Positions 10,095 through 19,591 of a DNA stretch of 64,000 bases are shown here, piece by piece (the stretch's first letter is position 1; each line of letters starts with the position of its first letter). The position numbers and the translations under genes were made by a program. Below the pieces are notes generated by a model that saw only the letters and a list, made by a program, of their open reading frames with translations, was not told the origin of the DNA and made no database searches. The stretch is from Bog-473 sp963764305 (GTDB lineage Bacteria > Actinomycetota > Acidimicrobiia > Acidimicrobiales > RAAP-2), in NCBI GenBank assembly GCA_963764305.1, contig CAVXSD010000001.1, forward strand, positions 124,001 to 188,000, given 5' to 3'.

Positions 10095-10313
10095 GTCTCC
10101 GCACAAAAATTCCTGCTGGTGGTGAGGCGCAAGACGGCACAACGAAGCCAGGAATGTCCAGCCCATGGAGCTGCGCTGGTCGGTCGAGCGCGCCCACTCC
10201 TGGCTCTCGAACGTCGGCGCCCTGCGGCGCAACGCCGCCCGCAAGATCAGCCACCGTTGGCTCAGCTCGCCCTCGGGGTCACCTTCGTGCCCACCACCAA
10301 GCTCATCGATTGA
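10095..10313 (+). pseudogene. C-terminal fragment of an IS5-type transposase
   Basis: The stretch LRWSVERAHSWLSNVGALRR (from about 10168) matches the strongly conserved W-x-VER-x-x-SW-L-x-N-x-G-x-LRR block around the catalytic glutamate of IS5/IS4-type DDE transposases. After a one-base shift near 10260 it continues LAQLALGVTFVPTTKLID to a TGA at 10311-10313, also typical of the family end. Upstream, a third frame gives KIPAGGEAQDGTTKPGM. Only the last 70 residues or so remain, so this is a dead remnant. Confidence 0.7.
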
Positions 10314-10592
10314 CGCAACCGCTGGTCACCTGGCTGCGTCCATCCATCGAAGTTCTATATGAACAACATGAGAACAATTTCCTATCCATGCCTCTGCGAG
10401 GGGACCCCGCAATGCTCCGCCAGGTCCACTTCCCCCGTCTCCGCCGTGCGCCGCTTCGATGCCCTGTTCGCTCGGGGCTCGGACGGCCCCGGGCGCCAGC
10501 GTAACCCTCGGTGAGCGTGCGCAGAGCGGCAAGGGCGGGCGAGGGCTTGGCGCAGGCGGCTGCTTCTCCGCGTTTGGTAAGAGGTACTTCTC
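10314..10592. other. Intergenic, nothing identified
   Basis: Between the transposase tail and the end of the minus-strand methyltransferase. An arginine-rich minus-strand reading exists but has no recognisable motif. Confidence 0.3.
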
Positions 10593-11441
10593 TCATATTC
10601 GTCTTCGCATGACAACGATTGCCTGCTCGAATCGTGACCGGTCTGCCACGAAATCGAGGATCTCGAACGAGTCGCTCCACGTCGACTCGAAGTAGCTTTT
10701 GGGCACGACTGCATCACCGTAGAACTTGCCATTCATGGAGGCCCGGGGATTCGGCGCATACAAGAATTCACCGCGGTCATACCTTGCGAGCGCATCGTCG
10801 TGGTCCACGAAGGACTTTGAGAGAAGCTCGTGCCATACGCTATTCACCAGGTCCGGGTTGTCGCGGAGTTCCTGGCACATGTCGAGGAACCATCTTGCTT
10901 GTAGCGTGATGAACACGAGACCCCCCGCCTTCATTACCCGGGTGAATTCCTCTTTCCACGCCGTATGTGCGATGGGTGAGAGGTGCGAAAAGACGGAGTA
11001 TGCAAAGGCCGTATCAAAATGTTCTGACGGTAAGGTCGATGGGGGCATATCTTCGAGCGCGACAATCTGGCCAGGGACGCCGGTCTCCCGACACACGGTT
11101 CTTGCTGCCTCACTGATGTCGGCGCACCAGATGTTGTCCGCCGGTATGTCGCGGAGGAACATGCGGGCGAACCGACCCCATCCGCAACCGAAATCAAGCA
11201 CATTGGACTTCGAGCCAAGAGCGAGTCCGTACTTCTTCCTCTGGCTGGCCATATACATATAGAACGCCCAAGCCTCACGAATGGCCGTCTCGTTGGATGA
11301 GCCAACGGACTGCGATTGGAAATCTTGCGGTGGAAAGGACGGCATAGGGACCCGCGCGCGTCCGTCAATCGAATCCAGAAGCGTCTTCAGCCATGCCTCG
11401 TCATTTCGCTTAAATCTCTTGTACGGCCCTGGTCGGATCAT
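10593..11441 (-). CDS. Class I SAM-dependent methyltransferase
   Basis: A 282-residue protein with the Rossmann-type motif I VLDFGCGWGR at residues 81-90, an acidic motif II end (WCADIS, about 105-110), and the post-I segment FDTAFAYSVFSHL where a hub aspartate precedes the strand-4 sequence. The next element is VMKAGGLVFITLQ, the usual P-G-G-like turn. It belongs to the Methyltransf_11/25 group. The N-terminal 75 residues and the C-terminal extension are probably substrate-binding. With glycosyltransferases and an acyltransferase nearby, a sugar or lipid-glycan substrate is likely but unproven. The region looks less GC-rich than most of the window, which suggests recent arrival. Confidence 0.85.
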   Translation of the reverse strand: MIRPGPYKRFKRNDEAWLKTLLDSIDGRARVPMPSFPPQDFQSQSVGSSNETAIREAWAFYMYMASQRKKYGLALGSKSNVLDFGCGWGRFARMFLRDIPADNIWCADISEAARTVCRETGVPGQIVALEDMPPSTLPSEHFDTAFAYSVFSHLSPIAHTAWKEEFTRVMKAGGLVFITLQARWFLDMCQELRDNPDLVNSVWHELLSKSFVDHDDALARYDRGEFLYAPNPRASMNGKFYGDAVVPKSYFESTWSDSFEILDFVADRSRFEQAIVVMRRRI

Positions 11442-11905
11442 CCCGGTGATCGTCGCACGGATCGGACTCGTTCGCCACTATCCCCGATGTGATGGCACGA
11501 CGGAGCGCGGCCTCCGCCCCCCGTGACGGCTCCGGGTCTCGGACCGGACTGACCCCGAGCACAGCGAGTCCGACACCCACGCCTAACCGGGCTGGATGAC
11601 CAAGCAGGGCTCGCGCCAGACAGGTTGGGCCGCCTTCGAGGCGGTGGCACTGAGTCCGCCCTGTCGAGGGCGAAGACCATCATGACCGACGCCGTCGTCT
11701 CGGGCCATCGGGCTATGGTCTAAACGTCCGGAGAGACCTGGCACGCTTCGCTGATGCGGTCAGTATCCGTACCAGGTTGGCGGAAGAGACCGGCTCGTCG
11801 ACTCTCTGAACGGATGAAGTGAGACTGCATATGAGCGCCGAGACCGCATTGACGACGACTACCTGAGGTGATGCTGAGGTTTGGCCTGACGCGAGCTGAG
11901 ATGCG
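11442..11905. other. Intergenic between methyltransferase and acyltransferase
   Basis: Holds the divergent upstream regions of both neighbours and a short perfect hairpin CCGCC-TTCGA-GGCGG near 11631-11645. No gene supported. Confidence 0.35.
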
Positions 11906-14391
11906 ATGACGATCGCGTCGGAATCGACCGCCGAGGAACACGGTTCGGTCTTGAGCGACGAGGCGGGAACCGCTCCCGGGGACCGCCGCTTCCGTCCCGA
12001 CATCCAGGGACTTCGTGCTGTGGCCGTCCTGCTGGTGGTCTTCTATCACGCTGGGCTGACCTGGATGAGCGGCGGCTATGTCGGCGTCGACGTGTTCTTC
12101 GTCATCTCCGGATTCGTAATTACCGGTCTCCTGCTGCGAGAGCGAGGGACGTCCGGCCGAACTTCTCTCGTGGCCTTCTACGGACGCCGGAGCCGGCGCA
12201 TCATCCCGGCCGCCACGCTGGTCATCGTCGTCACCGTGGTGATGACATACACCAGGGCCGGCGTCGTCTTCGGAGCGCAGACCGCGACCGACGCCCGGTG
12301 GGCTGCCGTTTTTCTCGCCAACTTTCACTTCGCGTCGATCGGGACGAATTACCTCACGGCGCGACTGCCACCCTCGCCGCTCCAGAACTTCTGGTCGCTC
12401 GCCGTAGAGGAGCAGTTCTACCTCGTGTATCCCACGCTCTTCTTGCTCATCGCGTCCATCCGTACCCGGTTGTCGGTTCAGGCGAGGCTGTTCGCCGGCC
12501 TGGTGATAATCACCGCCGGCTCCTTCGCACTGTCGGTGTTCCAGACCGCTTCGAGCCCGACAGTCGCGTATTTCTCCCCCTTCACCCGCGCCTGGGAGCT
12601 GGCCATCGGCGCTCTAGTGGCGGTGTCGACGAAGTGGCTACTCACTCTTCCGAAGGCTGTCTGCGCCGTCCTCACGTGGGTGGGGCTGGCGGGCATCGCC
12701 TTCGGTGCCGTCGTCTTCAACGGTGACACCGCCTATCCGGGGTCCTTGGTTGCCATCCCGGTGGTGGGCGCGGCACTCGTCATCGCCGGAGGGACACGCA
12801 CGCCGCCGTGGGCGGCCGAGTCAGTGCTCAAACGCGGTCCGTTCCAGTGGTTCGGGAAACTCTCCTACTCGATCTACCTGTGGCATTGGCCGCTCTTGAT
12901 CATTGCCGCCGACGTCGCTGGCACGACCAGCCTCCCCTTCCGCCGGAACATCATCTGGCTCCTGGTCGCGCTCATCGCATCCGTGGCCTCCTTCTACCTG
13001 GTCGAGAACCCGATACGCCATGCCCGGCTCTCACGCTACGGCCGCTGGACGCCTATCGGCCTTGGTGCAGTGCTGATCGCCGTGTCCCTGATCGTGGCCA
13101 CCGTCGAGATCGATGCTCACGCGGCACCGCTGCCATCGTCAGCGTCGTCGTACGGAAGTAAGGGCGACGTTCCGCTCGTTGCCGGCTCCACGGCCGAGGT
13201 CGAACAGCTGGTTAGCGACGTCGACCAACATCAAGAACCTACCCACGGATCTCACGCCGGCCCTGACCAACGTTGCCAACTCCTGGGGAGGTCCGGTACC
13301 GCCGTGCTGGCCCGGTACCGGTCAGTCATCCATCCCCGCATGCATGTTCGGAGATCTCAACAGTACCCACACAATGGTGGTCTATGGCGACTCGCATGCC
13401 GGCATGTGGTTCCAAACGCTCGACTTCATCGCTACTCTCATCCATTGGCGCCTCGCCTACCTGGGCAAGGGCTATTGCCCGGCCGGTTCCCTGCCCTACG
13501 AGAACCCACCCGGATTCGGGAGTCCGGGTGGCGAGTACTCGGCGTGCGACCAGTGGCATCGCTTCGCCATCAACCGCATCAACCAACTCCATCCCAACCT
13601 CGTGATCATCACCCAGGAGTTCCGGAGCAAGCCCGACGGCGATGCCTACAGCGACGCCCAATGGCAGCGGGGTCTGGTCAAGACCATCTCGCCCATCCAC
13701 GTTCCAAAGGACAGGGTCGCGGTGCTCGGGAACGTTCCCTTACTCCCCACCAGCGGGCCCGAATGCCTTTCCCGGCACCCCAATGACGTCCAGGCGTGCT
13801 CAGGTCCTGTCTTGCCAGTGGGATGCCTCCCTCAATAACGCCGAGCAGATGGCGGCGACCGAAGAAGGGGCGCGCTATGTGAACGTCACCCCGTGGTTCT
13901 GTTCGAGCACCTGCACGGCGGTGATCGGCAAGTACGAGGTCTACTGGGACGATTACCACATCACAGCCGCCTACGCCTTATTCCTTGCCGGAGTACTGGC
14001 AAAGTCGCTCCCCCTGTCCCTCCCAAATGGATCCGTTCTGATCCCTCCCCCAACCACCAGCGTGATCGTTCCCGCGAACGGGACTGTGCTTTCCGGGAGA
14101 CGGCCCCTTGACGCGATCGCATCGGCCAACGTGGCCTCCGTCAGCTTCGAGCTCACGGGCGGAACGCTGCGGCACCATGTCATCTCCGGTTCCAGGCAGA
14201 CCTTCGGTGGCTGGATCGGTAAATGGAACACGACGACCGTCCCCGACGGCGCCTACACATTGCAGAGCGTCGCCACCAACTTCGAAAACGTCAGCGCGAC
14301 GAGTGCCGGCATCACGATCACCGTTCACAACCGCCAGGTGACCGCGGTGGCGCAGGCCGCTGCCGCATCGGAAACGCTGCCAGCTCCGTGA
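11906..14391 (+). CDS. Acyltransferase-3 membrane protein with SGNH and Ig-like domains, two frameshifts
   Basis: An OafA-type O-acyltransferase that would move acyl groups onto exported glycans. The start FRPDIQGLRAVAVLLVVFYH carries the family's catalytic His, GGYVGVDVFFVISGF and NFWSLAVEEQFYLVYP are hallmark motifs, and about ten membrane helices follow to YLVENPIRHARLS. After a +1 shift near 13210 the extracytoplasmic SGNH domain reads VVYGDSHAGMWF (Ser in GDS). After another +1 shift near 13800 it reads DDYHITAAYA, the Asp-x-x-His pair. A C-terminal Ig-like beta domain (about 14040-14330) ends the protein. About 825 codons if repaired. Only two one-base shifts break it, so it may be recently inactivated or affected by sequence error. 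The start ATG 11906 is the first in frame. Confidence 0.75.
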
Positions 14392-15617
14392 GATCTCTGC
14401 TGGTGGCCCATGACGTGCCGTGGCCGTCGCTCGGAGGCGGCCTCGTCCGCTTAGCTCAGGTTGTCGAGTCCATGGGCTCCGTGACCGAACTCGACCTGTT
14501 CGTCATCCACGACCAGAGTCGATCGAGGATCATCCTTCCTCCGACAGTTGCCGTGCAACGGTCGAAAAGCGTGCAATTTCCCCGCACATCTCCCCAGATC
14601 CGATGGCGGCTGGAATGGGCGGCCCGCCGGGGTGTACCGCTCGAAGTGGTCATGACCCGAGCCGACCTTGCCCCGCGACTCGTGCTGGAAGGATCGGGCC
14701 GCCCGCCATATGACGTGGTGTGGTTCTCGACGGCGAATTCGTACGAATGGACGGGGCGGCCCGACCTCGGGCCGACCATCGTGGATCTGGACAACCTCGA
14801 GGACGTCAAGGCTCGGCTGCGGGCCGACCTACTGGCAGACCAGCTGCGATCGGCTGGTACGCGAATCTCCGTGCGAAACCGCCTGGCCTTGCATCAGGTC
14901 CGACTCAATGGCAGCGATTGGCGCCGATTCCAGCAGTCGGTGGCGTCTCAGGCGGAGCGGGTTGTGATCGCCAGCGACCTCGACGTGGGCCGGTCGGGGC
15001 TTTCCAATGTCACCGTAATCCCCAACACATACCCGCGGCCACGGCTGCCGGTCGGGAGACCGGCCGCCGATGGGCCGCCGGTCGTGCTCTTCCAGGGGAG
15101 CTTTGACTACCCACCCAACGTCGACGGAGCGGAATGGCTGGCGGCCACCATCGCTCCCCGCATTCGGGCGGCGATCTCGGCTACGGAGGTACGACTCGTC
15201 GGCCGTCCCGCAATGAGCGTCACGCAACTGCACCAGCCCGGGGTGCTGACCGTGGTCGGCGAGGTCCCCACCATGGAGGAGGAGCTGGCCCGGGCCTCGG
15301 TGGCCGTGGTGCCGGTGCGTTACGGCAGCGGGACCCGGGTGAAGATCCTCGAATCCTTCGCGGACCGCGTCCCGGTCGTGTCCACCACCCTCGGCGCGGA
15401 GGGACTGGACGTTGAGGACGGAGTGCATCTGCTGCTGGCCGACGATCCGGAAGCGTTCGCCTCAGCGACCGTGCGCCTGCTGCGTGACCCCCGACTGCGC
15501 GTGCGCCTGGCCGAGGGGGCGGAGACGCTTTACCTCGAACGCTACGACGGCCGCGTGGCCGACGCGGCCGTCCGTCGCCTCGTCGAGGATGTGGCGGGAT
15601 TGAGGACCCATTCGTAG
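14388..15617 (+). CDS. Glycosyltransferase family 4 (GT-B)
   Basis: A 409-residue enzyme. The GTG at 14388 overlaps the stop of the acyltransferase (GTGA), implying coupled translation; longer in-frame starts upstream would lie inside that gene. The N-terminal domain opens SLLVAHDVPWPSLGGGLVR, the glycine-rich acceptor loop of GT-B enzymes. The middle has VDLDNLEDVKARL, seen in sugar transferases with an aspartate-rich linker. The donor half shows PVVLFQGSFDYPPNVDGAEW and VAVVPVRYGSGTRVKILESF, the nucleotide-sugar binding region with the acidic residue of the E-x7-E area, then PVVSTTLGAEGL. It likely adds a sugar to a surface glycan; the donor sugar cannot be read from sequence. Confidence 0.85.
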   Translation: MRSLLVAHDVPWPSLGGGLVRLAQVVESMGSVTELDLFVIHDQSRSRIILPPTVAVQRSKSVQFPRTSPQIRWRLEWAARRGVPLEVVMTRADLAPRLVLEGSGRPPYDVVWFSTANSYEWTGRPDLGPTIVDLDNLEDVKARLRADLLADQLRSAGTRISVRNRLALHQVRLNGSDWRRFQQSVASQAERVVIASDLDVGRSGLSNVTVIPNTYPRPRLPVGRPAADGPPVVLFQGSFDYPPNVDGAEWLAATIAPRIRAAISATEVRLVGRPAMSVTQLHQPGVLTVVGEVPTMEEELARASVAVVPVRYGSGTRVKILESFADRVPVVSTTLGAEGLDVEDGVHLLLADDPEAFASATVRLLRDPRLRVRLAEGAETLYLERYDGRVADAAVRRLVEDVAGLRTHS

Positions 15618-15695
15618 GCCTCCAACGTCTTGGACACTACGGCCTGGTCGTCGAACTCGGCTCGGCCTTGCGCCTTTCGCCGCTCATGCGGCACC
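15603..15695 (-). pseudogene. Relic of a GT4 glycosyltransferase C-terminus
   Basis: Minus-strand reading ERRKAQGRAEFDDQAVVSK followed by TLEAYEWVL has the composition and order of the final helix of GT4 enzymes (R-x-EFDW-x-x-V-x-x-TLEAYEWVL). Nothing coherent precedes it upstream, so only about 30 codons survive, tail-to-tail against the intact GT4 gene. Confidence 0.4.
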
Positions 15696-16124
15696 GGAGA
15701 GTTGGGGTGTAGAGGCCATCAACACCGACTTGGGGGCATTGGTTGCCACGACATTGTGATGGTTGAAATCGGAGCTATCCCTGAAAGAGTGGCGGACGAT
15801 CTCGGCTTCGTCGACTACCCGCAGATGGCGTTGCCCGGCTCCTCGCGGCCATCTGCGGGGACACCGCCGCCGGCACTTCGAGCTGTGCCACCCTGCGTTG
15901 CGGTGATGGCCCAGCAGGTGACCCGTCGGCTGCGCGAGCCGTGCCCAACGGCGGGACCTTCGCAGCCTTGGGCGGAGCGTTGTTCGCCCGGGTGACCAAT
16001 GAGATATCTTATCGGGCTTCCACCAGTTGGTGGATCACCCGTCTCCTTCGACGGATCACACCGCCCATAGACCGAAAGGGCACCTTGTCTGCGGCTGACG
16101 TGTTGCCACTGTCGGCGCGAAGGT
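15696..16124. other. Intergenic, eroded sequence
   Basis: No supported gene. It lies between two glycosyltransferase genes that converge, and probably contains the remains of the gene whose tail is visible at 15603-15695. Confidence 0.35.
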
Positions 16125-17240
16125 TTAGCTCCGGCGCCGGTTGAGACGACTCCCCACCCAACGTCGCAACCGAACTCCCCACAGTCCTGACAAATAGGTC
16201 TCGAGCATGACGATCCGTCGTTCTTGGTCAACGACGCGTTGCTCGAGATCGGCATGGTAGTCGGCCTGCAGGTCTGCGGCCGCCCGTGCTAGGTCGGCCG
16301 GTGCAGGGGAGCGCTGGTTCTCGATCGCCGTGCGGACGGTCGTGGGGCGTGACAAGGTCTCGGCCGCATCTACCCGCTTGATCGCCCGCTGCACTGCGGC
16401 GTCGAACACGGGTCCAGAGTCCTTCGGAGGCTGACATTCGAAGCGGTCGAGGGACTGACCCCATTTCTCGACCAGCTTTCGCCGGTTCCGAGTCAAGAGA
16501 AAGTCCCGATAGACCTTCGACGAGCTCTGGCTTCCCCGGTGCACCAGTCGAGCCTGCGGTTCGTAGCGCGTTCCTAAGCCTTGCGCGGCCAAGGCCAAGC
16601 ATAGGTCAACATCCTCGTAATAGGCGGGGAAGTACCGTTCGTCGAACCCACCCACGAGGTCCCATGCGCGGCGTGTGACCAGCAAGCCGTTAGCCGATGC
16701 CCAGTCCACGTCTCGTGGTTCCTGGTAGGCATCGCTCCCGGGCGGCAGGCCCTCTCCCACGTGGGAGGTGGACCCATCACGCCAGAGGACCGACCCCGCT
16801 TCCTGCAGCGTGCCGTCGTCCCACGCGATGCGGGCCCCCACGGCACCGATCTCCGGGTCGTCCGACACTGCTCGGATCAATGCATCGATGCATCCGGCGT
16901 CGACTGTGCTGTCGTCATTGAGGAAGACCAGCAGGGGGGCCCTTGCGATGGACGCAGCCTGATTGCACCCGGCGGCAAATCCGAGATTCTTCTGGTTGAC
17001 GATCAGGACGACGTCCTCGTGCGCAGTTAGGCCGTCGAGCTGGTCCGACGGAGTGCCGTTGGCCACGACCACCAGCTCGGTCCCTGGGGGACTGGCGCCG
17101 GGTCGCCGCAGGGCATCGAGGCAACCGAGGGCCATCTCCGTACGCTCGAGGACCAAGATGCAGATCGAGACGCTGGAATCGTCCGGCACACGGGTCCCTC
17201 GCCGCACCAAGGGCTCGTATGGCGAGGGACTCACGTCCAT
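16125..17240 (-). CDS. Glycosyltransferase family 2, rhamnosyltransferase-like
   Basis: A 371-residue GT-A enzyme. The GT2 core begins VSICILVLERTEMALGCLDAL, followed by NQKNLGFAAGCNQAASIA (the conserved NxGFAxGxN motif), the metal-binding acidic site LLVFLNDDSTVD, and the ending GGFDERYFPAYYEDVDLCLA (ED-D-x-x-R-like catalytic region of WbbL-type enzymes). Residues 300-371 form a charged helical extension, DLEQRVVDQERRIVMLETYL, probably a coiled coil. WbbL-like enzymes attach rhamnose during linker or O-antigen assembly, so transfer onto a lipid-linked glycan is the likely role. No membrane helix is visible. Confidence 0.85.
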   Translation of the reverse strand: MDVSPSPYEPLVRRGTRVPDDSSVSICILVLERTEMALGCLDALRRPGASPPGTELVVVANGTPSDQLDGLTAHEDVVLIVNQKNLGFAAGCNQAASIARAPLLVFLNDDSTVDAGCIDALIRAVSDDPEIGAVGARIAWDDGTLQEAGSVLWRDGSTSHVGEGLPPGSDAYQEPRDVDWASANGLLVTRRAWDLVGGFDERYFPAYYEDVDLCLALAAQGLGTRYEPQARLVHRGSQSSSKVYRDFLLTRNRRKLVEKWGQSLDRFECQPPKDSGPVFDAAVQRAIKRVDAAETLSRPTTVRTAIENQRSPAPADLARAAADLQADYHADLEQRVVDQERRIVMLETYLSGLWGVRLRRWVGSRLNRRRS

Positions 17241-17410
17241 CGCGGCTCCGGTCCAGCATGGTGCGCGAGCACGAACCAGCCCGTCTCGTCGTGCGCCTCG
17301 TCGACCACCAGATCACCACCGGCCACGGGAGCCCCGTTCCGCGGTGGAGAGGTGGCAACGGGTTCCATGACCACAGGGTAGTGCGCCGTCGTCCGGACGA
17401 ACTGAGCGCA

Positions 17411-17515
17411 GTCGACTGCGACACCATTGCATCGCGCATCGCTTTGGGAGTCATGGCGGTCCAGTTGGTCTTCAGTATTCACTCTGGCATCGTTGGGGCT
17501 CGGAGGGCTAGTTCA
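17411..17515 (+). pseudogene. Relic homologous to the C-terminus of the 28624-30150 membrane protein
   Basis: Reads DCDTIASRIALGVMAVQLVF then SIHSGIVGARR; the intact protein has RIDRRIVVRVALVAMAIQLV then FSLHYGLEGAR at residues near 430-460. Nucleotides around 17455-17475 and 29945-29965 (GCG.TCCA.TTGGTCTTCAG) are nearly identical. Only about 35 codons remain. Confidence 0.55.
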
Positions 17516-17585
17516 ATCAGTCCAGAAGCACCTCGTTTGTTGCTCGGCGAAGTGCTCCGCTCCCCCTCGGGAGACCTCGCGGCGA

Positions 17586-17805
17586 GACGCGAACCCCAAA
17601 GGTGAGGATCAGCCCGACGAACAGGTGGAGCGCCTGCCCGACAGTCCCGGTAGCCGGGTTGCGCGCAATGAGCATCGCAAAGGGATTCCACAGATACGGC
17701 GAGCAGGAGATCAGTCCGACGAAGACGATGCCCGGATGCGCCAGGATCCTGGCTACCCACGACTGAGAAGGAGGGTGACGAGGGTGGTCGCAGCGAGCAG
17801 ATGAT
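17586..17805 (-). pseudogene. Relic of an acyltransferase-3 type membrane protein
   Basis: Minus strand reads HLLAATTLVTLLLS, then after a shift near 17760 VARILAHPGIVFVGLISC and SPYLWNPFAMLIARNPATG. The S-Y-S-L-Y-L-W motif of acyltransferase-3 proteins is recognisable as SCSPYLW. Two membrane helices survive; the rest is gone. Confidence 0.5.
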
Positions 17806-18014
17806 CTCGCCCGCGGTCGAGCAAGTTCCGTTCCAAGCCTTCTTGGTCCGCGCATTGGTGCGGGTCGCCCAGTCGGCCTCGTAGGTTAAGGCTCGTGGAT
17901 GAGGTCACGAACCGAGTGCGGGACAGCTGGCTCGCTACTTCGAGGCTGAACATCACCTCACTGGATCCTCCCTCCGGGGACGGAGTCCGAGGAGTCCCAA
18001 GCCTGGGTCCCGGG

Positions 18015-19469
18015 TTAGGAGCCTCCGACCCCACCGGCGATACGGTCGCCGGTCTCCTTGTCGATGTTGCGCCAGTACTGCAGGGCGCGCTCGAGCACGG
18101 GCGGGGACACCCCCTGGCTCAGGTGTCCGACGACATTGGAGACCAACCGGTCACGCTGGGCGTCGTTCATGACCTCGCGTACAAGCGTCCCGGCCTGACC
18201 CCAGTCGTCGTCGTCCCGACGCAACGTGTAGGCCGCGTGGACGAACTCGCCGTCGGCGTCCCACCTCTCGAGGTAGGGATAGCGCTCCGGATCTGCCGCC
18301 GGACCGCCCTTTGAGTTGGGCGCGTACACGGGGTCGGAGACCTTCTGCATCCGCATGGCGCCGTCCTTGCTGTAGCTGCGCACCGGGGACTGGGGCGCGT
18401 TGACTGGGATCTGCTTGTAGTTGACGCCCATGCGGGCACGGTGGGCATCGGCGTAGGAAAAGACGCGGGCCAACAGCATCTTGTCCGGACTGACGCCGAT
18501 TCCCGGTACGAGGTTGTTCGGCTCGAACGCGGCCTGCTCGATCTCGGAGTGGAAGTCCGTGGGGTTGCGGTCCAGCGTCAGCCGACCGACCTCGTGCAGC
18601 GGGTAGTCGCCGTGTGGCCACACCTTGGTCAGATCGAATGGGTTGAAGCGGTACGCGCTGGCTTCCTCGAAGGGCATGATCTGCACCCGCAGCGTCCAGC
18701 TCGGGTACTCCCCGCGCCCGATCGCCTCGAAGAGGTCGCGTCGGTGGTAGTCGCCGTCCTCGCCGGCGATCCTGTCGGCCTCCTCCTGGGCGAGGTAGTC
18801 GATGCCCTGGTCGGTCTTGAAGTGGTACTTGACCCAGAACCTCCCTCCGTTGGCGTTCACCCACATGTAGGTGTGGCTCGAGTACCCGTTCATGTGTCGC
18901 CACGATCTGGGGATCCCGCGGTCACCCATCAGCCAGGTGACCTGGTGGGCCGACTCAGGGGAGAGGCTCCAGAAGTCCCATTGCATGTCATGGTCGCGGA
19001 GGTCCGAGTCGGCCCGACGCTTCTGCGACCGGATGAAATGCTGGAACTTCATCGGGTCACGGAGGAAGAACACAGGCGTGTTGTTCCCCACCAAGTCGTA
19101 GTTGCCCTCCGACGTGTAGAACTTCAGGGCAAAGCCGCGTGGGTCACGCCAGGTGTCGGGACTTCCCCGCTCCCCGGCCACCGTCGAGAAACGGATCAAG
19201 GTGTCGGTGGTGGCCGCGGGTTGGAAGACCGCCGCCTTCGTGAACTGGCTGACATCGGCGGTGACCTCGAAGTGGCCGAACGCGCCACCCCCCTTGGCGT
19301 GTGGCTGGCGTTCTGGGATCCGTTCCCGGTTGAAGTTCGCCATCTGCTCAATCAGGTAGTGATCCTGCAGCAGGATGGGGCCATCCGGACCGACGGTCAG
19401 GGAGTGATCGTCGCTGGCCACCGGGATCCCGGCGTCCGTCGTGGTCGGATGCACGTCATCGTTCGCCAT
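18015..19469 (-). CDS. katA: Monofunctional heme catalase
   Basis: Splits hydrogen peroxide into water and oxygen in the cytoplasm. The chosen ATG at 19469 follows an AAGGGGACAACC ribosome site and gives 484 residues, the size of small-subunit clade 3 catalases; the frame is open 42 codons further upstream but without a family match. The distal site is RIPERQPHAKGGGAFG with His57, the asparagine is Asn130 in VGNNTPVFFLRDP, and the proximal heme ligand is Tyr339 in RVFSYADAHRARMG. All three catalytic residues are present. YceI lies 120 bases upstream on the same strand; the decayed glycan region lies downstream. Confidence 0.95.
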   Translation of the reverse strand: MANDDVHPTTTDAGIPVASDDHSLTVGPDGPILLQDHYLIEQMANFNRERIPERQPHAKGGGAFGHFEVTADVSQFTKAAVFQPAATTDTLIRFSTVAGERGSPDTWRDPRGFALKFYTSEGNYDLVGNNTPVFFLRDPMKFQHFIRSQKRRADSDLRDHDMQWDFWSLSPESAHQVTWLMGDRGIPRSWRHMNGYSSHTYMWVNANGGRFWVKYHFKTDQGIDYLAQEEADRIAGEDGDYHRRDLFEAIGRGEYPSWTLRVQIMPFEEASAYRFNPFDLTKVWPHGDYPLHEVGRLTLDRNPTDFHSEIEQAAFEPNNLVPGIGVSPDKMLLARVFSYADAHRARMGVNYKQIPVNAPQSPVRSYSKDGAMRMQKVSDPVYAPNSKGGPAADPERYPYLERWDADGEFVHAAYTLRRDDDDWGQAGTLVREVMNDAQRDRLVSNVVGHLSQGVSPPVLERALQYWRNIDKETGDRIAGGVGGS

Positions 19470-19591
19470 GGTTGTCCCCTTTTGTGGAATCGATATCAAC
19501 TCTACGCGCTCCCCGTTCTGAGCCGATCCGGATATGGCAATACCCGCTGCGAAGGGCGGCAAAGCTCGCTGCCCCGACCGCGCGTTGGCCG

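Larger units (their letters stand above)
17241..18014. other. Intergenic with two gene relics
   Basis: About 770 bases without an intact gene. Comparison with other genes shows two fragments, listed separately: a plus-strand tail at 17411-17515 and a minus-strand acyltransferase-like tail at 17586-17805. The rest, including the catalase 3' flank, shows nothing. Confidence 0.5.

Noticed and set aside
10314..10592. Possible further transposase piece on the minus strand
   Set aside because: Arg/Pro-rich translation without any conserved transposase block.
15630..15995. Plus-strand 121-codon frame after the GT4 gene
   Set aside because: No start signal, no motif; the minus strand in the same place has a readable GT4 tail.
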